A DNA stretch of 64,000 nucleotides from Heliopora coerulea (taxonomy: Eukaryota > Cnidaria > Anthozoa > Scleralcyonacea > Helioporidae): positions 3,243,501 through 3,307,500 of the forward strand of contig JASJOG010000007.1 of assembly GCA_030142905.1 (NCBI GenBank), in the 5' to 3' direction. Positions within the stretch are counted from its first letter, which is position 1. The number at the start of each line of letters is the position of its first letter. Under the pieces are notes generated by a model. It was not told the origin of the DNA and searched no databases. It worked only from the letters and a program-made list of their open reading frames with translations. The translations under genes and the position numbers were made by a program. This document shows, in pieces, positions 50,633 through 60,655 of this stretch.

Positions 50633-51178
50633 ATGAATATTATATTACATCAAAACATTGATTCGGAATGCCTGACTTCTAAAGGCCTTCATTTGAACAA
50701 CAATGGTGTTTCTCTTTTTGCTAGTAATTTAAATTTTTATATTAGATCCCAAAATGAGGTGGCGGAGAGTGGCGGCACATCAGACACTAATTCTTATGAT
50801 CGTAGTCATCTCAACTTATCTTTTTTATCTAAGATTCGGGGCTTCAAAATGGCTTTGTTGAATATTATTAGTTTATCTAAATATATTGACCATCTTAGGA
50901 TTTTATTGAATGATCAACTGTTGGAGTCTTGTGGTGAGGCGGTTATTTTTCAATGGACGGCTGTTTTCAGGGGCGAAAATCGTGTCACGAAAGGCCGATT
51001 TAGGAAAGTAAGACTTCGTTATGGAACATTGGAGTACAAGCAGCTACAATGCCTTCTTAAAGTTGCGGTTTGGCGTAAAATTTTCGTCACGCATACACTT
51101 CCGTATCAGAGGCGGAAATTTTTTCGGGGAAAAAAGTTCATGTTTAGAGAATATTCAAATGCGCCGAACAAAAGATAA
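50633..51178 (+). mobile_element. Fragment of a LINE retrotransposon (esterase-like and endonuclease start)
   Basis: Open for 181 residues. CLTSKGLHLNNNG near the start looks like the end of an SGNH-type esterase domain. GFKMALLNIISLSKYIDHLR at about residues 70-90 looks like the start of an APE-type endonuclease (LNI.SL..HIDELR, from memory of cnidarian CR1/L2-type LINEs). Both features occur side by side in such elements. The endonuclease breaks off at about residue 100, and the last 80 residues match nothing I know. No reverse transcriptase follows, so the element is dead. Confidence 0.6.
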
Positions 51179-52428
51179 GAGCTAGACACGTCAGGTTTCA
51201 GTGGAGGTGACTGATTTGATGATAAGCGTGCAGCTTATAGGTCTAATCGGTTTTTCCGACTCTCTTTCCAAGTAGACAAGAGGGGTATCCATATTCGATG
51301 ATCGAGTACCACTGATAGCAAGTCAATTGCTAAACAAGCGATTAGCTTTGTGGAGCGTCTTACTTTCCAAGTGATGGCTGTTCTCAGGTTAGTTTCGCAT
51401 TATGCAAATAAGGTAATCACATTCGCCTAGTGGTTACTTTCGAAACCCTACCTTCCCAAGATTCGAAAAGCAAATAATTTTCAACAAACGGTATTGTATT
51501 TGTGGGTGAATGTCGACTGAATGAAATGAATGTATTTTTACGTTAATGAATTTGAGGTTGGCGTAAATCATAGTATATTTTTTGGTAATGGACAGCAAAA
51601 GGTGTAATAGGACTAGCCCAGTGAGTAGTATTTCTCAAATTTTAGTAGCCCAAACCCAATTTTTACTAGTTCTGGACTAGCGGACTACCGCAAAGGTCGA
51701 GCACTGCCATAGGTTAGATCGTTTCGCTGGTCATCAGGAAGTTACGGCTTTGATTCACATACATTTTCAGAGCATTTGACCTTGACGAACGTTCGAAATC
51801 TGCAATACATGCAACATAACTGTTTCCCAGAATGGAACACTTCGGTATTTCAGTAACGTTGGTGTATCGACAATCTCGACTTGTCCAAAAATCTCGATAT
51901 GTCGGTATAATTTAACCCTTTACGAAGCTCTGTCGCCATTTGTTAACTTCGACTAAAAACCTACAATGTAAAGTATTACGAAGTCATGTCGAAAACTCGA
52001 TACGAGATTTCCTTCTGAGATTTCCGACCATCCTTCCCAGTACGATGCCCCAACCCATGAGCTGCAGAGACTCAAAAGGTGTGACGCGCGTACAGCGGGT
52101 CGGTGAGTTCCCATGTGTCAAATTATTTATTTACGTTCAACTACATCATGCGCCAGTCTGCGTGTCGCAGTATATCAAATATTTACTTAGCCGCAAAGAC
52201 AAGATGCGAAAACGTAAAATTAAGATAAGAGCTCAGCTCAAAACGTTTAAATGAAGTGCCTTGACAACAAGCTAAGACTGAAATACTTCATGAATAACTT
52301 TACTAACCGCTGATTTCTAGCTTGAAACACCATCAAAGTGATAAGATCAAATCTCAAGCAGCCATCGCGCCATATACGACCCCAGGTTTGTTCTTCGGGT
52401 TTTATCCGAAACAAACGAACAATTTACT
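51179..52428. other. Intergenic, no supported gene
   Basis: A plus-strand open frame at 51940-52254 has no recognised domain. I see no splice-supported exon and no clear repeat. Confidence 0.35.
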
Positions 52429-52800
52429 ATAAAAATCTGCGATAAGAGATTCCTTAACTTCCTTTTACAAATTATAAAAAACGGACGATGTTTCGACGTT
52501 AACTGGACGTCATTATCAAGTCGAACTACGAGTTCAAATGAAGAGTTAAAAATATCAAAAACCAGCAATAAGTCATCAATAAAAGATTAATAAAATTCAT
52601 AAAATATTTGGTTAAACAAAGAGTTTTGCACGAATGGAGTCCGTCTGCTCGTTCAATTTTGGATTTAATTCTCTTATGAACAACATTTCACAGATGAGAC
52701 AATCCAGTTTCCCTTAACGTTCAGTTAATGTCGAAATATCGTCCGTTTTTTATAATTTGTAAAATGAAGTTGAGGAATCTCTTATCGCAGATCTTTATAA
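52429..52800. repeat. Foldback element with GTCGAAAC motif
   Basis: The left arm (about 52429-52500) holds TGCGATAAGAGATTCC and TTTTACAAATTATAAAAAACG; the right arm (about 52728-52800) holds the reverse complements CGTTTTTTATAATTTGTAAAA and GGAATCTCTTATCGCA (each quoted in part). On the minus strand of the left arm CTTGATAATGACGTCCAG is followed by TTAACGTCGAAAC, a stem flanked by GATAA and GAAAC. Confidence 0.75.
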
Positions 52801-53442
52801 TAAAACGTATTAAAAAGTCACGACTTATCCGTAAACTAACAATTCACGCAACAAAGCACAATTTCAATTTTTAAATTTTAATTCTGTTAAAAAATGACCG
52901 AACAAGCGCGAAAAAAGAGCCTCCGTCTCCGTTCTTCCCTCCTACCTCCTGAAAGGGCAACCAGTTCACCTCCGCCGAGTCCCACACTAATACCCCCCAC
53001 TACAATCAACAACAGCTTGATTTTCACTCAGAATAAAATGCTTGAACAGAGTGATTTATTTATAAACTCCTCAGTGTACGATGCGTAAAGAATAACTAGT
53101 ACTAATATTGTACAAGATGTATGGAATTGTTGTAAATTCCCCGTGTCATGTACAAGTGAAATTCAGCTATTTAAAATCGTAATTGATTTCGAAAACACAT
53201 TAATCTATACAGCGGTGCGTACGACAATTTTAAATTTTTTCCTAAAAAAGCTGGTTTAGCTAATTTCACTTTTCCTTTGAAAAAGAAACCAGATGTCAAC
53301 CTACTTATCAGTTTCCATTCTAAATTTTCTATTTTAAATATTGAATCGCGTCATTTAGTCGAATAACTAGTATTTCTATAAGTTCGGTTCCTATTTTCTC
53401 ACAGTTAATTCTACGCACCATACCTTGCCACAACAGTTAAAC

Positions 53443-53623
53443 TCAGAACTTTTTTGTTTGCAGGGGCGAACGTAGGACACCACTTTTACTCCCAAACACC
53501 AAATTGTGTTGCTCGTCTGGGGACAGATCGGTTATTATTTTTTCCACCTTTTGGGCGAAGTCTGGGTCTTCCTTGGGCGGTGTATTCTTTGCCTTTTTGG
53601 GCTTCCAGGGTTGTAAGAGGTTT
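53443..53623 (-). CDS. SAP gene proposed last exon
   Basis: Acceptor CTTTTTTCTTTCGAAAG; the single leading A completes the lysine codon of the previous exon. It encodes NLLQPWKPKKAK, DPDFAQKVEKIITDL, SPDEQHNLVFGS and a TGA stop. Phase and composition fit; no homology is known to me. Confidence 0.5.
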
Positions 53624-56600
53624 CTTTCGAAAGAAAAAAGTCAAGTTTAAAAGAAGGTTGTGACAAAACTTTGTTTATATCCCTTCGCGTTGTGACCTTG
53701 GATGAGTTTATTAAGTACCATACTTTCTAATCAATTTTATATAAAGATAATATTTAAGGCTTAGAAACAGGTACAAGCTAACTGTAAAAACCAAGAGGCT
53801 GGACAGGCCAGTTAGCTTATAACGAGAGTACATATACATGCAAGCATTGGGCATTTAAAGAAACCACGGTTCATTAACCACTGTGCTGGCTACTTGTGGC
53901 TTGTTTTATGATTCCTACAGCGCTCCAGTTCTCTTAGAACGGCTGTTGTTTCTGATTGAATTCAATCTCAAGTAACAGTTTTTTTCACTCAGCGAGCTGA
54001 CGTCTTTCTTAACACGTGAAATGGTCTGGGTGACGTTGTATGTACAACGAAGACCGTGTCGAAAATGCTCAGGAGAATAATAATTATTGATTTTCTTTGC
54101 TTTGCTTGGAGAATCCTTTTGTTTAAAGGACATCGTCGTTGAAGTAGACACCGTAGATCGTAAGATCTTTATTGAGTATGGCGAACGCTTCACCACAGCA
54201 GCAGATCTTGGTACTCACTAGACCTGTAAGACTCACCCCAAGCCCGCGCATTCAAAGCATACACTACGTCTATAAGGCGAAACTTACTTGGGCAGTTGGA
54301 AATCCTCTCCTCGCTCACGCCTGACTTGCGGGCTGGCCGGTGAACAGCTTCCTTGGTTCAGCCTGCGTACTTTCATTGGATTGTCAACGAACTCTATGAA
54401 ATCTGACGCCAATCGAGGAGACACCACATCCTCTCTTTTCCGTTTGAAAGACTGTCTTAAAAGGTTCGCGTCATAGTTTTCTTTGCCTGGAACGTTTAAA
54501 AAAAGGATAATGAAAAGCCACGCAATAAATTCCATTTTGAGTGAGATACAACTGTCAAAGACAGATGAAGACGTTAGCTCTCTGAGCAGCTAAAGTTGTT
54601 AGGTAAGTTTCACGTTCACTCAATCAACAGAATTCATCTAGGACGTCTACAGCGTCGTGAATTTCGGAGATCTTTAAAAAAACATCAAATATACAACACG
54701 TGGTCAATGATTTTTGGTTTCTTTTAAGGTACCTAAGAAGGAAATTTTTTAAGGGGGTTAAATATGACGCATGCGTAAATTGGGAACTTGTCGAGTGGCT
54801 ACGCTGTTACAACCATTGAACTCTAAAAAGACTGGAACGATACCTGCAAACTGTATTTTGAAGCCAACATGGAGGCTGACATGTAGGTCAATTTGCAGGT
54901 TATTCCAGTCCCCTACGCGATAAAACACGCAACCTACTGTCAAAAACTTCACCCAAATTTCGGATTTTTTAGACAGTTTTCTTTCTTATCGTTAGTAAGT
55001 AGAGGAAAATGTCGGTAGGACTGCATATTTGTCAGAATTAACCGTCAGTGAAAAGTAAAGGTTCAATACAACTTTTTCCCACGCGTGTTTTTGACCTATA
55101 TGGCTGACCCCATGTCGGCTTCATTCAATCGTGAAGCCTGGTACGAGATATCGTTCCAGTCTTTTTAGAGTTCAATGGTTGCAACGGTGAATATTCATGT
55201 CAATACAGGTTTTAAATTTATGGGTGCTAGCTTAGGTGCATTTCTGTAAAACTTGATAAGTAAAAAAAAAACAAATTAGAAGTGTATCATAATTTTCGAA
55301 ATTTTTCATCAATTTTTTTTTTTAAATCCACCAACTTTATTGGAACAAAAAAGGTTTTGACAACCTCGCCTAATATTTTGTGTAGTATTGCTAAGTGCAA
55401 TGGCGGATCATGAAACGTTAACAGACCTTTCCTGCATTCGCTCCAATGCCCATGGCAAATGGCTTCAAGTCGAGGCTTTAGTAAACATTTTTGGACGTTT
55501 ACTCTAATTTGTCTGCTCAAGCTTCGACTTGGATCCATTGTTTCGTGAGCATTGGAGCGAATGCATGCGTAGAAACTGTCTGTTGTCAAACTTTCACCCT
55601 CAATTAACGAATTAATAGCTTCATTCAAGAGGTCACTAGAAAAAGTTCATCGAACGTGCTTCATCGCTGGCCTTATCGGACCTAAAACACTTGGATATCG
55701 CCTCGTGGTTTATATTCGATAAACAACTGTCATTCGGTTTTCAAAACTCACCCAAAGACGATTTGGGAGTTGCAGTTTTTTTTATTCCTATCCATCCGGA
55801 TAATTTTTCCTTATTCCTCCTCACACAGTCGCCACAAATATAATTATCATCATGAGTGTCAGGCGTTGGTAAGACTGTGGGTTTCAAAACGAAGTCTACC
55901 CGTTCCTTCGTTTTCTCATCGACAATAACTGTTCGTCCACCAATAAGCCGAAGTAGGACCCATCTTTCGGCCGCATCTTGTTTCAAAACTCCGTCAACAA
56001 CACACCACCTTGCAATCCAGTTCCAATCCAAATCCTTCGGGGAAGAAGCATTCGATGATGGTTTTGAAGGTTCGTCTGGAGACTGATTGACGTTTTCATC
56101 AAGTTGGTCCAGACGCTCTTTGTCCGATGCCACGTCAACTTCATCGCAGTTATTCACAGCTTGCAAGTTCTCTTCAGTTCTAGTGTCACCGATTTCTTCT
56201 AACTCAATTTGATTATAGTGAGATCGTATCCGTTCAACCAGCTCTGCGTTCTAAAAAGTACAAAAATCATAATATCCTAGGACTTAAAATCCCTGCCATG
56301 GCGAACCAAGACGTAAAATTTTAGGTCTTGTTTCCGCCCTACTTGCTAACCAGTGTCCGGTAGTTCGAAGTAATATTTCAAATACAAGTTGGTGTTCTTC
56401 CTCCGATTTCTAGACACCGAGAAACGAGTTGAAAAACGAGGCAAAGCCGAGTTTTTTAACGAGTTTCGAGGTATCTAGAAATCGGAGGGAGAACACTAAA
56501 CGAATGTTTGAAATTATTTCTCAAACGAACCAGTATTTTAGGCGAAAATCCAACCGAAAGTTGGAAAAATTGAGCTGTAATCTTCCTCTGATTTTTAAAT

Positions 56601-57559
56601 ACTGATTAATTATGTATTTCTTTTGTTTTTTCTTCGTGAATTAATGAGTTTGAGAAGCCTAGGTAGTGTACCCGACGGGAAATAAGTCCTAGCGAGAAGG
56701 TAGTGCTATCTATACTTATAAATATTAGGTGGTTGAAAAAGAGAATACTTCGAATACAGTGTTAAATAAGGAAAAACGTTCAAACGTTAGTAACTGGCGT
56801 GACTGATCTCAAAGAATTCCAACGTTTCGAGCAATGGCCGTTCGCAGAGAAAGGCCTTTGCTCGAAACGTTGGAATTCTTTGAGATCAGCCACGGCAGTT
56901 AACCAACCTTTAAACTTTTTACCCTATTAACAATATTCTAGTTTAAACCTTTAGATCCAAGATTTTTCTCAACCAGTTTTTAATTTAATAAGTTGATCAA
57001 TTCAAAATCCTGTTTAAAGGCTATTAAAAGCTGCTTATGCATCAAATTTGTATTTGTTAAGTCAGCCGTGTTCGATTGGGAGCCAAAGGGTAAATGGGTT
57101 GCGACGAGAATTCATAGCAATGTTCACTTCACACCAGACTTCCTAGAAACGGCAACAGGTCGCTCATTAGGCGAGAAAATTTATTTGAGCAAGGTAAAGT
57201 TTTTACTACTAATTGACCTAGCGTGAAGTGTGTGCTATTGAAACATCGGACCGATGTTTTTAAGCAAGAAACACCTAATACATCACCGTCCTACTAAATA
57301 TGGAATATTTCTTTGTCTTTATGCCGTGTATTCCATCTCATGATAACGTAAAATAATAACTTTAATAACACACATAGCGACTCTTTATTCCATACCTTAC
57401 CAACAGCTCTTAAGTTCAAAGATTTACACAGTTTTTGTAAATCTCTTCTTTTCATGGAGTCCAAGTTTGATGGACAAGCCCCATTGGATTCATCCTGGCT
57501 TTCAGCAGTTTTCTTTGACTTTTTCGTCATTCTGCAACCCATGCAATCATGTGCAAATC
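53443..57559 (-). CDS. SAP-domain protein, unknown family, 4 exons proposed
   Basis: Exons 57396-57559, 55752-56250, 54288-54486 and 53443-53623 join in frame. From the ATG at 57542 the product is 341 residues. Exons 1-3 have good GT-AG sites and matching phases. Residues 27-60 form a SAP motif (LDSMKRRDLQKLCKSLNL, then GKNAELVERIRSHY across the first junction), a helix-helix DNA/RNA-binding fold found in nuclear proteins. A tryptophan-rich middle (DWNWIARWCVVDG) and CGDC follow, then a basic segment (FKRKRED) and KPKKAK, possible nuclear signals. An N-terminal SAP followed by basic, Ser/Pro-rich sequence recalls NuSAP, but I see no further match and assign no function. An acceptor opens exon 1, so an upstream exon, perhaps untranslated, must exist. 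The last exon is the least certain; exon 3 could instead join 53915-54206. Confidence 0.7.
54288..54486 (-). CDS. SAP gene third coding exon
   Basis: Acceptor TTTAAACGTTCCAG, donor GTAAGT. Its first two bases complete the glycine codon left by the previous exon. It encodes KENYDANLLRQSFKRKRED to GEDFQLP plus two bases. Read alone from an upstream ATG it mimics a signal-peptide protein. Confidence 0.75.
55433..55566. repeat. Short foldback inside the SAP gene intron
   Basis: TGCATTCGCTCCAATGCCCA opposes GAGCATTGGAGCGAATGCA, and TCAAGTCGAGGCTT opposes AAGCTTCGACTTGGA. The open frame across it (55287-55628) cannot be joined to the SAP exons without a stop. Confidence 0.7.
55650..55735. repeat. 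Dispersed repeat, short copy 3
   Basis: ACGTGCTTCATC, TTATCGGACCTAAAACACTT, CGCCTCGTGGTTTA and GATAAAC follow the order of the repeats at 26.5 and 50.4 kb. Confidence 0.55.
55752..56250 (-). CDS. SAP gene second coding exon
   Basis: Acceptor CTTTTTAG, donor GTGAGT. It encodes NAELVERIRSHYNQ, an acidic stretch, DWNWIARWCVVDG and YICGDCVRRNKEK, ending KSSL plus one base (G). Confidence 0.8.
56795..56910. repeat. Foldback element with GCTCGAAACGTTGG arms
   Basis: CTGATCTCAAAGAATTCC and AACGTTTCGAGCAATGGCC oppose GGCCTTTGCTCGAAACGTT and GGAATTCTTTGAGATCAG. It lies in the first intron of the SAP gene. The GAAACGTTGG word is shared with the foldback at 42.3 kb. Confidence 0.85.
57396..57559 (-). 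CDS. SAP gene exon with start codon and first half of SAP motif
   Basis: Acceptor TTTTGTAG at its 5' end, donor GTATGG after AAG, phase 0. Possible starts are ATGs at 57542 (MGCRM) and 57530 (MTKK). Confidence 0.78.
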
Positions 57560-58050
57560 CTACAAAAATAAGATAAAATGAGTGATAGTTGTAACCTTGC
57601 ATTAAAACATGATTGGTTATGGCTGGAAACTGTTTTTGCAAGGGTTGTATGGAATGAATTAAAAACCCAACCCTTGGTGAATCATGTAAATAAACACCTG
57701 CGAGAAACAACATGGTGCAAAGCTAGTTGGGTCTGTTTCAACAAAACGTGGATAGCTCATCTGGCAGATAAGCCTAGTGAATGTTTGGCACTATACTTAC
57801 ATACCTTGAATTACAAAACTTAAATTTTACCCAATGACTAGCTCTATAAGGTGGACAATTTGCCAGATAAGATTTAAGTTGTGCTGTTCAAAGCAAGACT
57901 AGAACAGTTAACTCCGTACAATTTACCTAACAGACAAGCACTGACAAGTCCAGTTTTTGTACAATCAAAATCATCCTGTAACACATAAAATCCACAGTAA
58001 AGAGACTGATATCTTGAATGTGGGAGCTAGGAGGTAGACACTGATGATTG

Positions 58051-58238
58051 TAGGATATTTGTGAAGCTCAAATTATCCTCAGAAAAACGATTTCTGGGCC
58101 CAAGACAGGGATTGAACATGCAACCTTCTGATGACCAGTGAGATTCTCTAACCATTTTTCAGAAGCTTGTAGGTTCAATCCCCATCTGGGGCTCAGAAAT
58201 CGTTTTTCTGAGGTTAATTTGAGCTTGACAAATGTCCT
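58051..58238. repeat. Foldback of a tRNA-like (B-box) repeat
   Basis: AGGATATTTGTGAAGCTCAA opposes TTTGAGCTTGACAAATGTCCT (in part), and CTCAGAAAAACGATTTCTGG opposes CAGAAATCGTTTTTCTGAG. Both arms carry a B-box-like GGTTCAATCCC or its complement. Relatives occur near 33637 (CAGAAAAACGATTTCTGGGC), 61408 and 61930. Confidence 0.75.
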
Positions 58239-59229
58239 ATGAACATCTATAAAATTTACAGTGGTAAACACAGGTACTACACTGGGGGCAGTGTAGGTTC
58301 TCTCCAGCTAATTTCTTTTTGCCACAAATATGAACCCATTGAGAGGCAACAGTGATCTTTAGAACTTTATTCCAGCTAGTACTAAATGATTTTATTCAGC
58401 AGAATGAGGGTCCTGCCCCTTAACTCTCTCCTGGCAGGATCAGTCTTTTGTTATTTTACCCTGCTAATGCCACACAATTTTACTTGTCAAAGGGGAAGGT
58501 CTTTCTGGGATGGGGTACTTGGTAAATTGGTTAAGCTACCTATTTAGGACATTCAGACATGGAAGGCTTCTGGCCCTGCTAACTGAATTATAATTTGTTT
58601 ATTACGGATTTGGAATGCAAAAAAGGTCACAGATTTCCTCCTCTCTGAAGTTGTCCTTATTCTTACGGTTCTTGTATTTCCTGTGGTGTACTTCTGGCAG
58701 TGTATTCTTTTCTATTTTCCAATAAATGTCTCAAAAAATTTCACAAGGATCATCTTACAAACAACTTGAAGGACAATCACTCCTTGCCCCTCTTTGGCCA
58801 CATTGCTTTCATCTGTTTAGTCACATTAAAGGGGTTTACACATGATTAAACCAAAGGTCAAATGCTCAAATCAGATCTTCAAGCTTTTCCCCAGGACCTC
58901 AATGAAAGTCCCCCCTCATCAGCTTTAACATCAGATTAGCACCTCATCAGATTTACCATATTGACAACTTTAATATCTCTACTGTGGTTCATGCTGGGTA
59001 TATCTTTTCATAAAAATCCTTTGATGAGACAGCATTTCACATGCAAAAACAGCTTTTTTATGGTCGATGACAGATTAAACAAGGTTGTAGTACATCCCAT
59101 TAAAAATTTTGTGCTACAAATTGATATGTGAATGTCTTGAACAATGTTGCTCTACCACTACAGTGTTGTTATAATGTGGTTCCACAGTCAATATGTCCAC
59201 AAGGTGAAGCAAGGTTGTTTTCCATAGCT

Positions 59230-59430
59230 AACCCTTTAACACTCAGGGTTCATTCCTCCAACAAGTAAAATTGTCTGCCATTTGCCAGAGTAAAATGCTT
59301 TAAGTAAGCCCTTGCCCATAATGGGTTAAACCCTTTAGTGCCCAAGGCTCATCCATGCAACAAGTAAAATTGACTAGCATTAGCCAGAGTGAAATGCTAT
59401 AGTATGCTTTTGCCCTGTATAATGGGTTAC
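59230..59430 (+). repeat. Two tandem 100-bp units
   Basis: Units at 59230-59329 and 59330-59430 both run ACCCTTTA, CTCAT.C, CAACAAGTAAAATTG, CCAGAGT.AAATGCT, GCCC and ATGGGTTA. Confidence 0.85.
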
Positions 59431-60521
59431 ATAGTTGTTTCATCAATGTATAATTTCCTTGTTTCAACAGTAGTGAAAAACCATTATTACTTTGCCATTG
59501 GTATGGAACATGGTTGAAACAGTTATGTGTACCATTGTAAGTAGATCAATATTGCTCAGCTAACGCTGTTATTACATGATCCTTGTTCAGTCCACAGTGC
59601 CATAACAACTGGTCAGACTTTCACTAAGGTACTGCTTTGATGTCTGAAAAATCTAATGCTTTTATGCAAAGAATCTCCCCAGACAAATGTTCAACGTCAT
59701 AAAACTGTCTGACATGCCCATCTTGTGCTCGAGTAACTTAAGAACTTTGTTTAGTTTCCTGCTACTCAACTTGCATCCCAATATTCAAGAGACTAAAACT
59801 TTAACACGAGCATCAACAACCGAACCAAACTCGTCCTTAAAAAAGGATAACATTCCTATTTGACTTGATTTAGTAAGAAACGTAATAAACAAAAATGAGT
59901 GCAAAAAGGTCAAGAAGTACTCCCGATCACCTGTAAGGCTGCACCTGGCTTTATAACCGTTCATCGCGCTTCATGACTTCATCCTCGAAGTTTAATAAAG
60001 TTCTGTGGTTCAGAAATATCATGTTTCATTTGTTTCTGCTAAGTATCTCTTTCACAACGATTTCTAAGACTGGGTCCACAGGATTGGCAGTTACGGAGTC
60101 CTGTGACTAAAACGATTAAAGCGGAAAACTTCTAATTAAACAGCAGGTGCAGGCTTCAGAGGCGAATTTTCAGATGATTGTCAATAAATCATTTTGTCGG
60201 ACCGAAATAATCTTTTCTTCAAACAATTCCGACACTGGCGACTGAAGTTCGTTTCCACTCACCTAACTCACGTCGTTATACAGTTAATTTACTTTAAAAC
60301 AAAACAACCTTAAATGAACTTACAAATTTCCTTGAACTCTCATTAAACTCTTCTACCTCGATACCAACTTTCTCGGTTCTTCATTCTAAGGACAGTAGGG
60401 ATATTCAGGATATCTGACTAAACATGGGATAACACGGGATAATATCTGCAAAGACGAGAAGAACAACAATCCTGTCCATGGTGAGATTGGTTTTTAAAAA
60501 GGCTTCTCTTTCACCTCTATA

Positions 60522-60655
60522 ATGGCATCTCAGGTTAGCGACGGAGTGACAAAGGAGATTTTAAAAGCAGGTTATGGTGATATGCCTAGAGCAGGGGATC
60601 AGATCACTGTTCATTGTACTGGAAGCTTAGTAAATCCCCCACGGAAATTCTGGAG
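60522..60655 (+). CDS. FKBP exon 1
   Basis: MASQVSDGVTKEILKAGYGD to PRKFW plus AG of a serine codon. The donor GTTGAC is weak, but the protein continues perfectly in exon 2. Confidence 0.9.

Larger units (their letters stand above)
57560..60521. other. Divergent intergenic region between SAP gene and FKBP gene
   Basis: It should contain the upstream exon and promoter of the SAP gene and the promoter of the FKBP gene. No exon could be identified. The repeats at 58051-58238 and 59230-59430 are listed separately. Confidence 0.5.

Noticed and set aside
54284..54535. A secreted-peptide precursor with a signal peptide (MEFIAWLFIILFLN)
   Set aside because: The hydrophobic start is the pyrimidine-rich 3' end of an intron (TTTTTTTAAACGTTCCAG) read in translation. 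The part after it fits as an in-phase exon of the SAP gene.
55287..55628. 113-residue minus-strand frame as an exon of the SAP gene
   Set aside because: The only acceptor (CTAG at 55645) gives a stop when joined to the previous exon's phase, and the frame spans a foldback repeat.
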